Shown: piece by piece, positions 51,726 through 60,834 of the stretch
Position numbering within the stretch: position 1 is the stretch's first letter
Layout: each line of letters opens with the position of its first letter
Assembly (NCBI RefSeq): GCF_937941905.1
Contig: NZ_CALDGS010000094.1
Span: forward strand, 150,315-214,314
Source: an uncultured Mycolicibacterium sp.
Lineage (GTDB): Bacteria > Actinomycetota > Actinomycetes > Mycobacteriales > Mycobacteriaceae
Reading direction: 5' to 3'
DNA: 64,000 nt
Made by a program: the position numbers and the translations under genes
The notes under the pieces: generated by a model
Databases searched by the model: none
What the model saw: the letters and a program-made list of their open reading frames with translations, nothing else
What the model was told of the DNA's origin: nothing

Positions 51726-52535
51726 ATGACCGCCAGACCGCCCGAGGGAGATTGGCTGGGCACGAAGTTCCTGCGCTTCGACCGGGAGGGACCGTTCGGG
51801 GTCTGCACCCTGGACCGGCCGGAGGCGCGCAACGCGATGACCCCGGCGATGTACTTCGGCATCAAGTACGCCGTCAACCACGTCGCGGCCGACCCGGACC
51901 TGGCCGGGCTGCTCATCACCGGCACCGGTGACGTGTTCTCCCCCGGCGGCGACATGGGCGGCGGTGGCGAGGACAACTGGCTGACCTTCGGCTCGGCACT
52001 GGGCATGGACGCGCTGCCGTTCGACACGCTGCGCCAGTCGCCCAAGCCGGTGGTGGTCGCGGTCAACGGGCTGTGCCAGGGCGGCGGGCTGCAGATCGCG
52101 CTGTGCGCGGACATGGCGGTGGTCAGCGACCGGGCCACCTTCCGGGTGCCGGAGCTGTACCGCGGCATCGCCGACACCTACTACAGCCACATGCTGTGTC
52201 GGCTGATCGGGCCGGTGCGCACCCGCGACCTGATGTTCACCGGCCGCACCCTTTCGGCACAGGAGGCACTGGACTGGGGCCTGGTGGCGCGGGTGGTGCC
52301 GCACGACGACCTGCAGCGGGCGGCACGGGAGGTGCTGGCGGCCTGCTGCCGCACCGCGCCGCGGGCCCGCGCGGTGGTCAAGGCCAGCATCGACAACTAC
52401 CTCGGGCTCTACGACCGGATCGGCATGCAGGCCAGCCTCGGCGCACCGGAGGCGGTCGAGGGGTTCCTGGCGTTCAAACAGCGCCGGTCGCCGGAGTGGG
52501 TGCACCCGGACCTGCGCACCGACGGCCGGCTCTAG
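51726..52535 (+). CDS. Enoyl-CoA hydratase/isomerase (crotonase fold)
   Basis: A 269-residue crotonase-family protein. Oxyanion-hole motifs are ITGTGDVFSPGGDMGGGG and NGLCQGGGLQIALCADMAV; the C-terminal helix region carries QRRSPEWVHP. The catalytic glutamates of classical hydratase are not clearly aligned (RVPELYRGIADTYY), so it may be an isomerase or other crotonase. ATG 51726 follows GAGGAGGG. It is divergent from proA and not obviously linked to a pathway here. Confidence 0.9.
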   Translation: MTARPPEGDWLGTKFLRFDREGPFGVCTLDRPEARNAMTPAMYFGIKYAVNHVAADPDLAGLLITGTGDVFSPGGDMGGGGEDNWLTFGSALGMDALPFDTLRQSPKPVVVAVNGLCQGGGLQIALCADMAVVSDRATFRVPELYRGIADTYYSHMLCRLIGPVRTRDLMFTGRTLSAQEALDWGLVARVVPHDDLQRAAREVLAACCRTAPRARAVVKASIDNYLGLYDRIGMQASLGAPEAVEGFLAFKQRRSPEWVHPDLRTDGRL

Positions 52536-52639
52536 CCCCCGGTCGCCGCGGAACAGCGTTCCCGGTCGTGCGCACCGGAGCGGTCACCGCCGTGGGTTCT
52601 CCCGCGTGGTCGTCGGTTTGTCGGGGGCCGCTGCTATGT

Positions 52640-52775
52640 TGAGACCAGCTTCACGAGACACCGTCGCCAAGCTCCGACTTGACGGTGCGCCAACCCCACG
52701 CTCGTGGGTGGCTCGGATGACGAAGCGGCCGGGCACCGGCCGGTGCCGCGGCAAGAGCGCCTCCTCGGGAGGCCT
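52640..52775 (+). ncRNA. SAM-I/IV-clan riboswitch-like leader
   Basis: Fold by eye: P1 GCTTC (52648-52652) with GAAGC (52722-52726); P2 CACCGTC (52659-52665) with GACGGTG (52681-52687) enclosing CCAAGCTCCGACTTG; P3 CCCACG (52695-52700) with CGTGGG (52703-52708); then CTCGGATGA closing into P1; a stem GGCACCG/CGGTGCC (52732-52747); and GCGGCAAGAGCGC. The same sequence order (CAAGCCCCGGCTTG, GGCAACCC, CGGGTGATGA, GCGGCAAGCGCG) occurs in the mycobacterial SAM-IV riboswitch as I remember it. CCTCC (about 52760) can pair with the GGAGG ribosome binding site at 52785-52789, which suggests translational control. Confidence 0.72.
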
Positions 52776-52798
52776 TCGGAGAACGGAGGTGACTCCTC

Positions 52799-53188
52799 AT
52801 GCCCGACAACCGCAAGACCCCACCGCGCCGTCGCCCCTCGACCCGGGCCTCCCGGGGCCACATGCAGACCTGGGGCCCCTACTGGGATGTCATGTTCCCG
52901 CCGGCGATGGTCACCGAGTTCGAGGACTGGAAGCGGTGCGGCACCGGCGTCAACTTCGCGCGCAAGCTGTGGGCGGAGCGCGAACGGCTGCGCGCCGAGT
53001 ACGAAGCCGTGCACGGCGCCGACCCGGACAACTGGCCCACGCCCCACCCCACGGTGGAACTCCCCGACGGCGCCTTCGGCTGCCTGCGCTGCCACTGGTT
53101 CACCGATTCCGGCCGGCTGCGCGGCACCCGGCGCGCCGAGCAGCACGAGCAGGAGCACCGACGCACCGGGGAGCGCACCGATGACTGA
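52799..53188 (+). CDS. Unrecognised 129-residue protein
   Basis: I do not recognise the family. The first 20 residues are basic and proline-rich (RRRPSTRASRG); then WGPYWDVMFPPAMVTEFEDWKRCGTGVNFARKLWAERERLRAEYEAVHG, largely helical and rich in aromatic residues; then a CLRCHWF segment (about 94-100) whose two Cys and nearby His could bind metal; the end is a charged Glu/His/Arg tail. ATG 52799 has GGAGG 9 bases upstream. It is the first gene after the SAM-clan leader and overlaps the next gene by 8 bases, so the two should be made together. Confidence 0.75.
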   Translation: MPDNRKTPPRRRPSTRASRGHMQTWGPYWDVMFPPAMVTEFEDWKRCGTGVNFARKLWAERERLRAEYEAVHGADPDNWPTPHPTVELPDGAFGCLRCHWFTDSGRLRGTRRAEQHEQEHRRTGERTDD

Positions 53189-53924
53189 ATCCCGTTGGCC
53201 TCAACTGGCATTCGCCTGGGACCACCGCACCGGACAGCTCGAGGTCGGCGCCGACTACATCGCCTCGTTCGACGGCGAGCAGCGCGCCGGCATGCTGGAG
53301 CGGATGCGGCGGCGGGCCCGCTCCGAGGCCGAGGCGCTCGACGACGGCTGGCTGCTGGCGACCGCGGTGGTCATGGTCGAGGACCTCTACAAGACCTACT
53401 GCCGCGGCCTGCGGTACACCCCGGAGGTGCTCGACTACCTGCGCGCCACCGCCGCGACGGTCACCGGGGTGCTCGCCGACCGGGGGTACGTGCTGCAGTA
53501 CCTCATCGACTGCTCGCTGCCCGGCCCGGAGCACCTCCGTTCGCTGGCCTGGGCCGTCGCGTCCTGGTACTCGGCCGCCGGGCTGCATCCGGTCGGGCCG
53601 CAAATGGAGGCCTTGCTGATGCTGCTGCAGGCATCCGGGGGCGACGCCGACCCGGCCGGGATCCGGCGGTTCCTCGACGACGGGTACCGGACGACGCGGC
53701 AGTTGGTGGACCTGCTCCAGCAGCGACGCGACCACTACGTCTACCTGAACGCCACGATCGACGGAACGCCGGCGTTCCCGGTGGATTTCGTGATCGCCCA
53801 ACGGGACACCCCGGGCACCCTGCTGGTCATCCGGGACCGGACGCCGCTGCAGGATCCCTCGGTGCTCGTCGCGCCGCCGCCCGGCGTCGAACTGCCGGCC
53901 GGCTTCTCCGGTCCGGCGGGCTAG
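53181..53924 (+). CDS. Unrecognised 247-residue protein
   Basis: I do not recognise the family. The sequence is soluble and mainly helical: a leading strand region PQLAFAWDHRTGQLEVGADYIASFDGEQRAGML, a central helical part with CRGLRYTPEVLDYLRATAATVTGVLADRGYVLQYLIDC, and a C-terminal segment DHYVYLNATIDGTPAFPVDFVIAQRDTPGTLLVIRDR of beta character. No catalytic signature is visible. It starts with ATG 53181 within the end of the previous gene (8-base overlap) and ends 8 bases from the convergent nadE stop. Confidence 0.75.
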   Translation: MTESRWPQLAFAWDHRTGQLEVGADYIASFDGEQRAGMLERMRRRARSEAEALDDGWLLATAVVMVEDLYKTYCRGLRYTPEVLDYLRATAATVTGVLADRGYVLQYLIDCSLPGPEHLRSLAWAVASWYSAAGLHPVGPQMEALLMLLQASGGDADPAGIRRFLDDGYRTTRQLVDLLQQRRDHYVYLNATIDGTPAFPVDFVIAQRDTPGTLLVIRDRTPLQDPSVLVAPPPGVELPAGFSGPAG

Positions 53925-53932
53925 GCCCGGCG

Positions 53933-55984
<2,052 letters not shown>

Positions 55985-56031
55985 TGTCGCCCCTCGGGTG
56001 TCCGGGCGCGGCGAATGGGTATCCCCGAGTC

Positions 56032-56580
56032 GTGAGTGACACCGCCGTGCTCGTCGTCGACATGTTCAACACCTACGACCACGCCGACGCCGAACCGCTG
56101 GCACGCCACGTCGAGTCCGTGCTGGAACCGGTCGCGAACCTGGTCGCCGAGGCACGCCGGCGCGCCGACGTCGACCTGATCTACGTCAACGACAACCACG
56201 GCGACTTCAGCGCGCAGTTCACCGACATCGTCGCCGCCGCACGCCGCGGCCACCGCCCCGACCTGGTCGAACCGATCCTGCCCGACCGGGACTGCCGGAT
56301 GCTGACGAAGGTGCGCCACAGCGTGTTCTACGCGACCGCGCTGGACTACCTGCTCGGCCAGCTCGGCACCCGCCGGGTGGTGCTGGTCGGCCAGGTCACC
56401 GAGCAGTGCATCCTCTACAGCGCGCTGGACGCCTACGTGCGCCATTTCGACCTGGTGGTGCCGGCCGACGCGGTGGCCCACATCGACGCCGAGCTCGGCG
56501 ACGCGGCGCTGAAGATGATGGAGACCAACATGCACGCCGCCGTGCTGCCGGCCGCCCACAGCCTGGACCGTCCCGCCTAG
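56032..56580 (+). CDS. Isochorismatase-family cysteine hydrolase
   Basis: A 182-residue hydrolase with the family triad: Asp in VLVVDMFNTY, Lys in MLTKVRHSVFYAT, Cys in GQVTEQCILYSALDAYVR. These enzymes act on nicotinamide, N-carbamoyl compounds or isochorismate. It stands between nadE and a sirtuin gene, which releases nicotinamide, so a nicotinamidase-like role in NAD recycling is conceivable; it lacks the obvious metal-binding DxHxxxH of PncA (it has NDNHGDF), so this is only a suggestion. Starts GTG 56032. Confidence 0.85.
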   Translation: MSDTAVLVVDMFNTYDHADAEPLARHVESVLEPVANLVAEARRRADVDLIYVNDNHGDFSAQFTDIVAAARRGHRPDLVEPILPDRDCRMLTKVRHSVFYATALDYLLGQLGTRRVVLVGQVTEQCILYSALDAYVRHFDLVVPADAVAHIDAELGDAALKMMETNMHAAVLPAAHSLDRPA

Positions 56581-56590
56581 GCTGGGCGGG

Positions 56591-57433
56591 GTGGACGCCC
56601 CCGAACTCGTCGCCGCGCTGACCGGCCGGCGCGTGACGGTGCTCACCGGCGCCGGGATGTCGACCGACTCCGGCATCCCCGACTACCGCGGGCCGGACTC
56701 GCCGCCGGCCAACCCGATGACGATCCGCCAGTTCACCTCCGATCCGGTGTTCCGGCAGCGCTACTGGGCGCGCAACCATCTGGGCTGGCGGCACATGGAC
56801 GCCACCCGCCCCAACGCCGGGCACCGGGCGCTGGCGGCGCTGGAGGCCGCCGGGGTGGTGCACGGCGTCATCACCCAGAACGTCGACCTGCTGCACACCA
56901 AGGCCGGCAGCCGCAACGTGATCGACCTGCACGGCCGCTACGACCGGGTGGTCTGTCTGGACTGCGGGCACGCGATGACCCGCGCCGCCCTGCACGACCT
57001 GCTGGAGGCGGCCAACCCCGGGTTCGCCGAGCACGCCGAGCAGGTGGGCGGCATCGCGGTGGCGCCGGACGCCGACGCGGTGGTCGCCGACACCGAGTCG
57101 TTCCGGGTGGTGGACTGCCCGGCGTGTGCGGGCATGCTCAAGCCCGACATCGTCTACTTCGGCGAGAGCGTGCCCAAGGACCGTGTCGCCGAGGCGTATT
57201 CGATGGTGGAGCAGGCCGAGGCGCTGCTGGTGGCCGGGTCGTCGCTGACGGTGTTCTCCGGCTTCCGGTTCGTCCGCCACGCCGCCGCGCTGGGCCTGCC
57301 GGTCGCGATCGTCAACCGGGGCCGCACCCGCGGCGACGAACTGGCGACGGTGAAGGTCGACGGCGGCTGCTCGGAGCTGCTCACCCTGCTGGCGAGCGAG
57401 CTGCGCGCGCCCGCGGCCGCGCCCGGGCGCTAG
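56591..57433 (+). CDS. NAD-dependent sirtuin deacylase
   Basis: A 280-residue Sir2 protein: NAD motif GAGMSTDSGIPDYRG (20-34), TQNVDLLHTKAG (95-106), catalytic His114 in DLHGRY, zinc cysteines in CLDC (122-125) and CPAC (about 176-179), and KPDIVYFGESVP. The insert and the HTKAGS variant suggest the class II (SIRT4-like) group with weak deacetylase activity. It starts with GTG 56591, 10 bases after the isochorismatase stop, so they form a pair. Its end overlaps proB tail-to-tail by 4 bases. Confidence 0.93.
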   Translation: MDAPELVAALTGRRVTVLTGAGMSTDSGIPDYRGPDSPPANPMTIRQFTSDPVFRQRYWARNHLGWRHMDATRPNAGHRALAALEAAGVVHGVITQNVDLLHTKAGSRNVIDLHGRYDRVVCLDCGHAMTRAALHDLLEAANPGFAEHAEQVGGIAVAPDADAVVADTESFRVVDCPACAGMLKPDIVYFGESVPKDRVAEAYSMVEQAEALLVAGSSLTVFSGFRFVRHAAALGLPVAIVNRGRTRGDELATVKVDGGCSELLTLLASELRAPAAAPGR

Positions 57434-58557
57434 GCGGGCACCAGGTCGTCGGCGTGCACCGCCGGCCGCCGCATGTCCGGGGGCAGCTCCGAGGTGGACC
57501 GGCCGATCATGCCGGCCAGCTCGGCCGCGTCGTAGGCCACCACGCCGCGGGCGACCATGGTGGCGTCCGGGCCGCGCAGCTCCACCACGTCCCCGCCGTG
57601 GAACCGGCCGCTGACCGCGGTGATCCCCGCCGGCAGCAACGAACGACGCTGTTTCACAACGGCTTTCACCGCACCCTCATCGAGGGTGAGGGCGCCGGAG
57701 ACCTCGGCGGCGTAGCGCACCCAGAACTTGCGGGCCGACATGCGTTCGGCCCGCGGCGCGAACACCGTGCCCACCGAGGCGTCGGCCAGCGCGGCCGGGG
57801 CGTCCTTGGCGGCGGCCAGCAGCACCGGCACCCCGGCGTCGGCGGCCAGCAGTGCCGAGGACAGCTTGGACACCATGCCGCCGGTGCCCAGCCGGCTGCC
57901 GCGGCCGGCGACCACGCCCTCGAGGTCGTCGGGTCCGCGCACCTCGGGAATGAACCGCGCCGGGTTGTCGGCGGTGGCCTTGCGCGGGTCACCGTCGTAG
58001 AGACCGTCGATGTCGGACAGCAGGATCAGTGCGTCGGCGCCGACGAGGTGGGCGACCAGTGCGGAGAGCCGGTCGTTGTCGCCGAACCGGATCTCGTTGG
58101 TGGCCACCGTGTCGTTCTCGTTGACGATGGCCACCGCGTGCAGCGCGCGCAGCCGGTCCAGGGTGCGCTGGGCATTGGTGGCCTGGACCCGCATGGAGAT
58201 GTCGTGGGCGGTCAGCAGCACCTGCCCGACGGTGCGGTGGTACCGGGCGAACGCCGTGCTCCAGGCGTTGATCAGCGCCACCTGCCCGACGCTGGCCGCG
58301 GCCTGTTTGGTGGCCAGGTCGGTGGGCCGCTTGGACAGCCCCAGCGGCTCGATGCCGGCCGCGATCGCGCCCGAGGACACGATGACCACGTCGGAGCCGG
58401 CCCGCATCCGCTGCTCGATGGCCTCGGCCAGCACCGCCAGCCGCTCCGGGTCGAAGCGGCCCCGGCTGGTGGTCAGCGCGGTGGTGCCGATCTTGACGAC
58501 GACGCTGCGCGCGGTGCGGATGGCCTCCCGGTAGCGCGACCCGCCACGGGGACTCAC
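57430..58557 (-). CDS. proB: Glutamate 5-kinase
   Basis: A 375-residue kinase for the first step of proline synthesis, with amino acid kinase core (VVKIGTTALTT, VSSGAIAAGIEPLGLSKRPTDLATKQAAASVGQ, FGDNDRLSALVAHLVGADALILLSDIDGLYDGDP, GTGGMVSKLSSALLAADAGVPVLLA) and a C-terminal PUA domain (about 275-375). It overlaps the obg stop by 4 bases and is the last gene of the rplU-rpmA-obg-proB run. Confidence 0.97.
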   Translation of the reverse strand: MSPRGGSRYREAIRTARSVVVKIGTTALTTSRGRFDPERLAVLAEAIEQRMRAGSDVVIVSSGAIAAGIEPLGLSKRPTDLATKQAAASVGQVALINAWSTAFARYHRTVGQVLLTAHDISMRVQATNAQRTLDRLRALHAVAIVNENDTVATNEIRFGDNDRLSALVAHLVGADALILLSDIDGLYDGDPRKATADNPARFIPEVRGPDDLEGVVAGRGSRLGTGGMVSKLSSALLAADAGVPVLLAAAKDAPAALADASVGTVFAPRAERMSARKFWVRYAAEVSGALTLDEGAVKAVVKQRRSLLPAGITAVSGRFHGGDVVELRGPDATMVARGVVAYDAAELAGMIGRSTSELPPDMRRPAVHADDLVPA

Positions 58558-59999
58558 AACTCACCTCCGGGTTGGCGGCGCTCCCGGCGGGCCGCCTTGC
58601 GTTCGGCCGCCGAGGCGCGGGTGGACTGGTCCAGCCGGGGATCGGTGCCGCGGCCGGCCAGCGGCACGTCCACCCCGGCCGGGGTGTGCGGCTCCCATTC
58701 GAAGGTCATGTCCCCGATGGTGACCTCGCAGCCGGGCTTGGCGCCCAGCCGCAGCAGTTCGTCCTCGACGCCGAGGCGGGCCAGCCGGTCGCCCAGGTAG
58801 CCGATCGCCTCGTCGTTGTTGAAATCGGTTTGGGCGACCCAGCGTTCGGGCCGCTCGCCGCGCACCACGAACCCGCCCTCGCCGTCGGGTTCGACGGTGA
58901 AACCGGTGGAGTCCACCGGCACCGGCCGGATCACCGGGCGCGGCGGCACCACCGGCGGCTGCTCGCGACGGTGCTTGTCGACCATCTCCCACAGCGCGAA
59001 GATCAACGGCCGCAGGCCGTCCCGGCTGACCGTCGAGACCAGGAACACCGGCCAGCCGAAGCGCTCCCGGAGCTCGTCGCGGACGAACTCGGCCAGCTCG
59101 CGGGCGTCGGGCACGTCGATCTTGTTGAGCACCACGGCCCGGGGCCGCTCGGTCAGGTCGCCCAGGGTGGCGTCGCCGGCCAGGGTGGGCCGGTAGGCGG
59201 CCAGTTCGGCCTCCAGCGCCTCGATGTCGGAGATCGGGTCGCGGCCCGGTTCCAGCGTGGCGCAGTCGACGACGTGCACCAGCACCGCGCAGCGCTCGAT
59301 GTGGCGCAGGAAGTCCAGGCCCAGCCCGCGGCCCTCGGAGGCCCCCGGGATGAGGCCGGGCACGTCGGCGACGGTGAAGGTGTGCTCGCCGGCCGAGACC
59401 ACGCCGAGGTTGGGCGCCAGGGTGGTGAACGGGTAGTCGGCGATCTTGGGCTTGGCCGCCGAGATGGCCGAGATCAGGGAGGACTTGCCGGCCGACGGAT
59501 AGCCGATCAGGCCGACGTCGGCGACCGACTTGAGCTCGAGGACCAGGTCGCGTTCCTCGCCCTTCTCACCGAGCAGCGCGAACCCGGGCGCCTTGCGGGC
59601 CTTGGAGGCCAGTGCGGCGTTGCCCAGGCCGCCGCGGCCGCCGCGGGCGGCGACGAACCGGGTGCCCGCCCCGGTGAGGTCGGCGAGCAGGTTGCCGTGC
59701 TCGTCGAGGACCACGGTACCGTCGGGCACCTTGACCTCGAGATCGGGGCCCGCCGCGCCGTCGCGGTTGCCGCCCTGGCCGGGCTTGCCGTTGGGCGCGA
59801 CGACGTGCGGGTGGAAGTGGAAGTCGAGCAGCGTGTGCACGCCGGGATCGACGACGAGCACCACGCTGCCGCCACGGCCGCCGTTGCCACCGTCAGGGCC
59901 GCCGAGCGGCTTGAACTTCTCGCGGTGGATCGAGGCGCAGCCGTTACCGCCGTTGCCGGCCCGCGCATGGATCACGACGCGGTCGACGAAGCGGGGCAT
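58554..59999 (-). CDS. obg: Obg/CgtA GTPase
   Basis: A 481-residue ribosome-associated GTPase: Gly-rich Obg fold (1-158, PRFVDRVVIHARAGNGGNGCASIHREKF), G domain with G1 GYPSAGKSSLI, G3 DVPGLI, G4 NKIDVPD, and the C-terminal OCT domain GYLGDRLARLGVEDELLRLGAKPGCEVTIGDMTFEW. A basic/alanine tail after about 455 is typical of mycobacterial Obg. It acts in 50S assembly and stress control. It lies 71 bases after rpmA with a strong hairpin between. Confidence 0.97.
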   Translation of the reverse strand: MPRFVDRVVIHARAGNGGNGCASIHREKFKPLGGPDGGNGGRGGSVVLVVDPGVHTLLDFHFHPHVVAPNGKPGQGGNRDGAAGPDLEVKVPDGTVVLDEHGNLLADLTGAGTRFVAARGGRGGLGNAALASKARKAPGFALLGEKGEERDLVLELKSVADVGLIGYPSAGKSSLISAISAAKPKIADYPFTTLAPNLGVVSAGEHTFTVADVPGLIPGASEGRGLGLDFLRHIERCAVLVHVVDCATLEPGRDPISDIEALEAELAAYRPTLAGDATLGDLTERPRAVVLNKIDVPDARELAEFVRDELRERFGWPVFLVSTVSRDGLRPLIFALWEMVDKHRREQPPVVPPRPVIRPVPVDSTGFTVEPDGEGGFVVRGERPERWVAQTDFNNDEAIGYLGDRLARLGVEDELLRLGAKPGCEVTIGDMTFEWEPHTPAGVDVPLAGRGTDPRLDQSTRASAAERKAARRERRQPGGEL

Positions 60000-60014
60000 G
60001 GGGGTTCACTTCCC

Positions 60015-60061
60015 ACCGAAACCGGCATCCGGATGTGATCGCCCCGGATGCCGGTTTCGGT
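60015..60061 (-). terminator. 18-bp perfect hairpin between rpmA and obg
   Basis: ACCGAAACCGGCATCCGG (60015-60032) is exactly complementary to 60044-60061 with an 11-base loop. It lies 9 bases after the rpmA stop and 15 bases before the obg start, with no T tract on the minus strand (it is followed by GGGAAGTGAACCCCC). It may be a partial terminator or a processing and stability element that sets high ribosomal-protein versus lower obg expression. Confidence 0.65.
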
Positions 60062-60070
60062 GTCGAGAAG

Positions 60071-60331
60071 TCAGTTCTGGCTGACCGGGACGATGTCGAC
60101 GACGCGGCGCCCGCGGCGGACACCGAACTGCACCGCGCCCGGGGCGGTGGCGAACAGGGTGTCGTCACCGCCGCGGCCCACGTTCAGGCCCGGGTGGAAG
60201 TGGGTGCCGCGCTGGCGGACCAGGATCTCGCCGGCCTTGACGACCTGGCCACCGAACCGCTTGACGCCGAGCCGCTTGGAATTCGAGTCGCGGCCGTTGC
60301 GCGAGCTGGAAGCGCCCTTCTTATGTGCCAT
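60071..60331 (-). CDS. rpmA: 50S ribosomal protein L27 (bL27)
   Basis: An 86-residue ribosomal protein: MAHKKGASSSRNGRDSNSKRLGVKRFGGQ at the N terminus, which reaches the peptidyl transferase centre, and GDDTLFATAPGAVQFG near the end. There is no Firmicute-type N-terminal extension. It follows rplU by 18 bases. Confidence 0.98.
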   Translation of the reverse strand: MAHKKGASSSRNGRDSNSKRLGVKRFGGQVVKAGEILVRQRGTHFHPGLNVGRGGDDTLFATAPGAVQFGVRRGRRVVDIVPVSQN

Positions 60332-60349
60332 CTGTGTTCGCCGCCTTCG

Positions 60350-60673
60350 TTACTTGATCCCGGTGACCTTGAGCACGGTCAGCTGCTGACGGTGCCCCTG
60401 CCGCTTGTGGTAGCCGGTCTTGTTCTTGAACTTGTGGATCCGGATCTTGGGGCCCTTGACGTGCTCGAGCACCTCACCGGTGACGGTGACCTTGGCAAGC
60501 TCGTCGGCCTTGGTGGTCACCTGCGAGCCGTTGACCACCAGGGCCACCGGCAGGGACACCGAAGCGCCGGGCTCGGAGTCGAGCTTCTCGACCTTGACCA
60601 CGTCCCCGACGGCGACCTTGTACTGCTTGCCGCCGGTCTTGACGATTGCGTACGTGGCCTGTTCGGCTGCCAT
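60350..60673 (-). CDS. rplU: 50S ribosomal protein L21 (bL21)
   Basis: A 107-residue ribosomal protein with ATYAIVKTGGKQYKVAVGD at the N terminus and the C-terminal signature KIRIHKFKNKTGYHKRQGHRQQLTVLKV. ATG 60673 has GAGG 6 bases upstream; an ATG at 60685 adds four residues. It is first in the run rplU-rpmA-obg-proB. The 161 bases to rne (60674-60834) should hold its promoter, but I could not assign boxes. Confidence 0.97.
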   Translation of the reverse strand: MAAEQATYAIVKTGGKQYKVAVGDVVKVEKLDSEPGASVSLPVALVVNGSQVTTKADELAKVTVTGEVLEHVKGPKIRIHKFKNKTGYHKRQGHRQQLTVLKVTGIK

Positions 60674-60834
60674 CGTGTACCTCATGTCTCGTTGCGGGCG
60701 CGCGCTACCGGTCGGTGCGAGCGCGGGTCTTGGGGTGCGGGTTCGCTGGTCTCCAGGTCCCCGCTGCCGCCGTGCCGGACGTCTCGGGGCCCCGGCGACA
60801 ACTGCTCAAGGTTACGTGAGCAGCTGGTAGAGGG

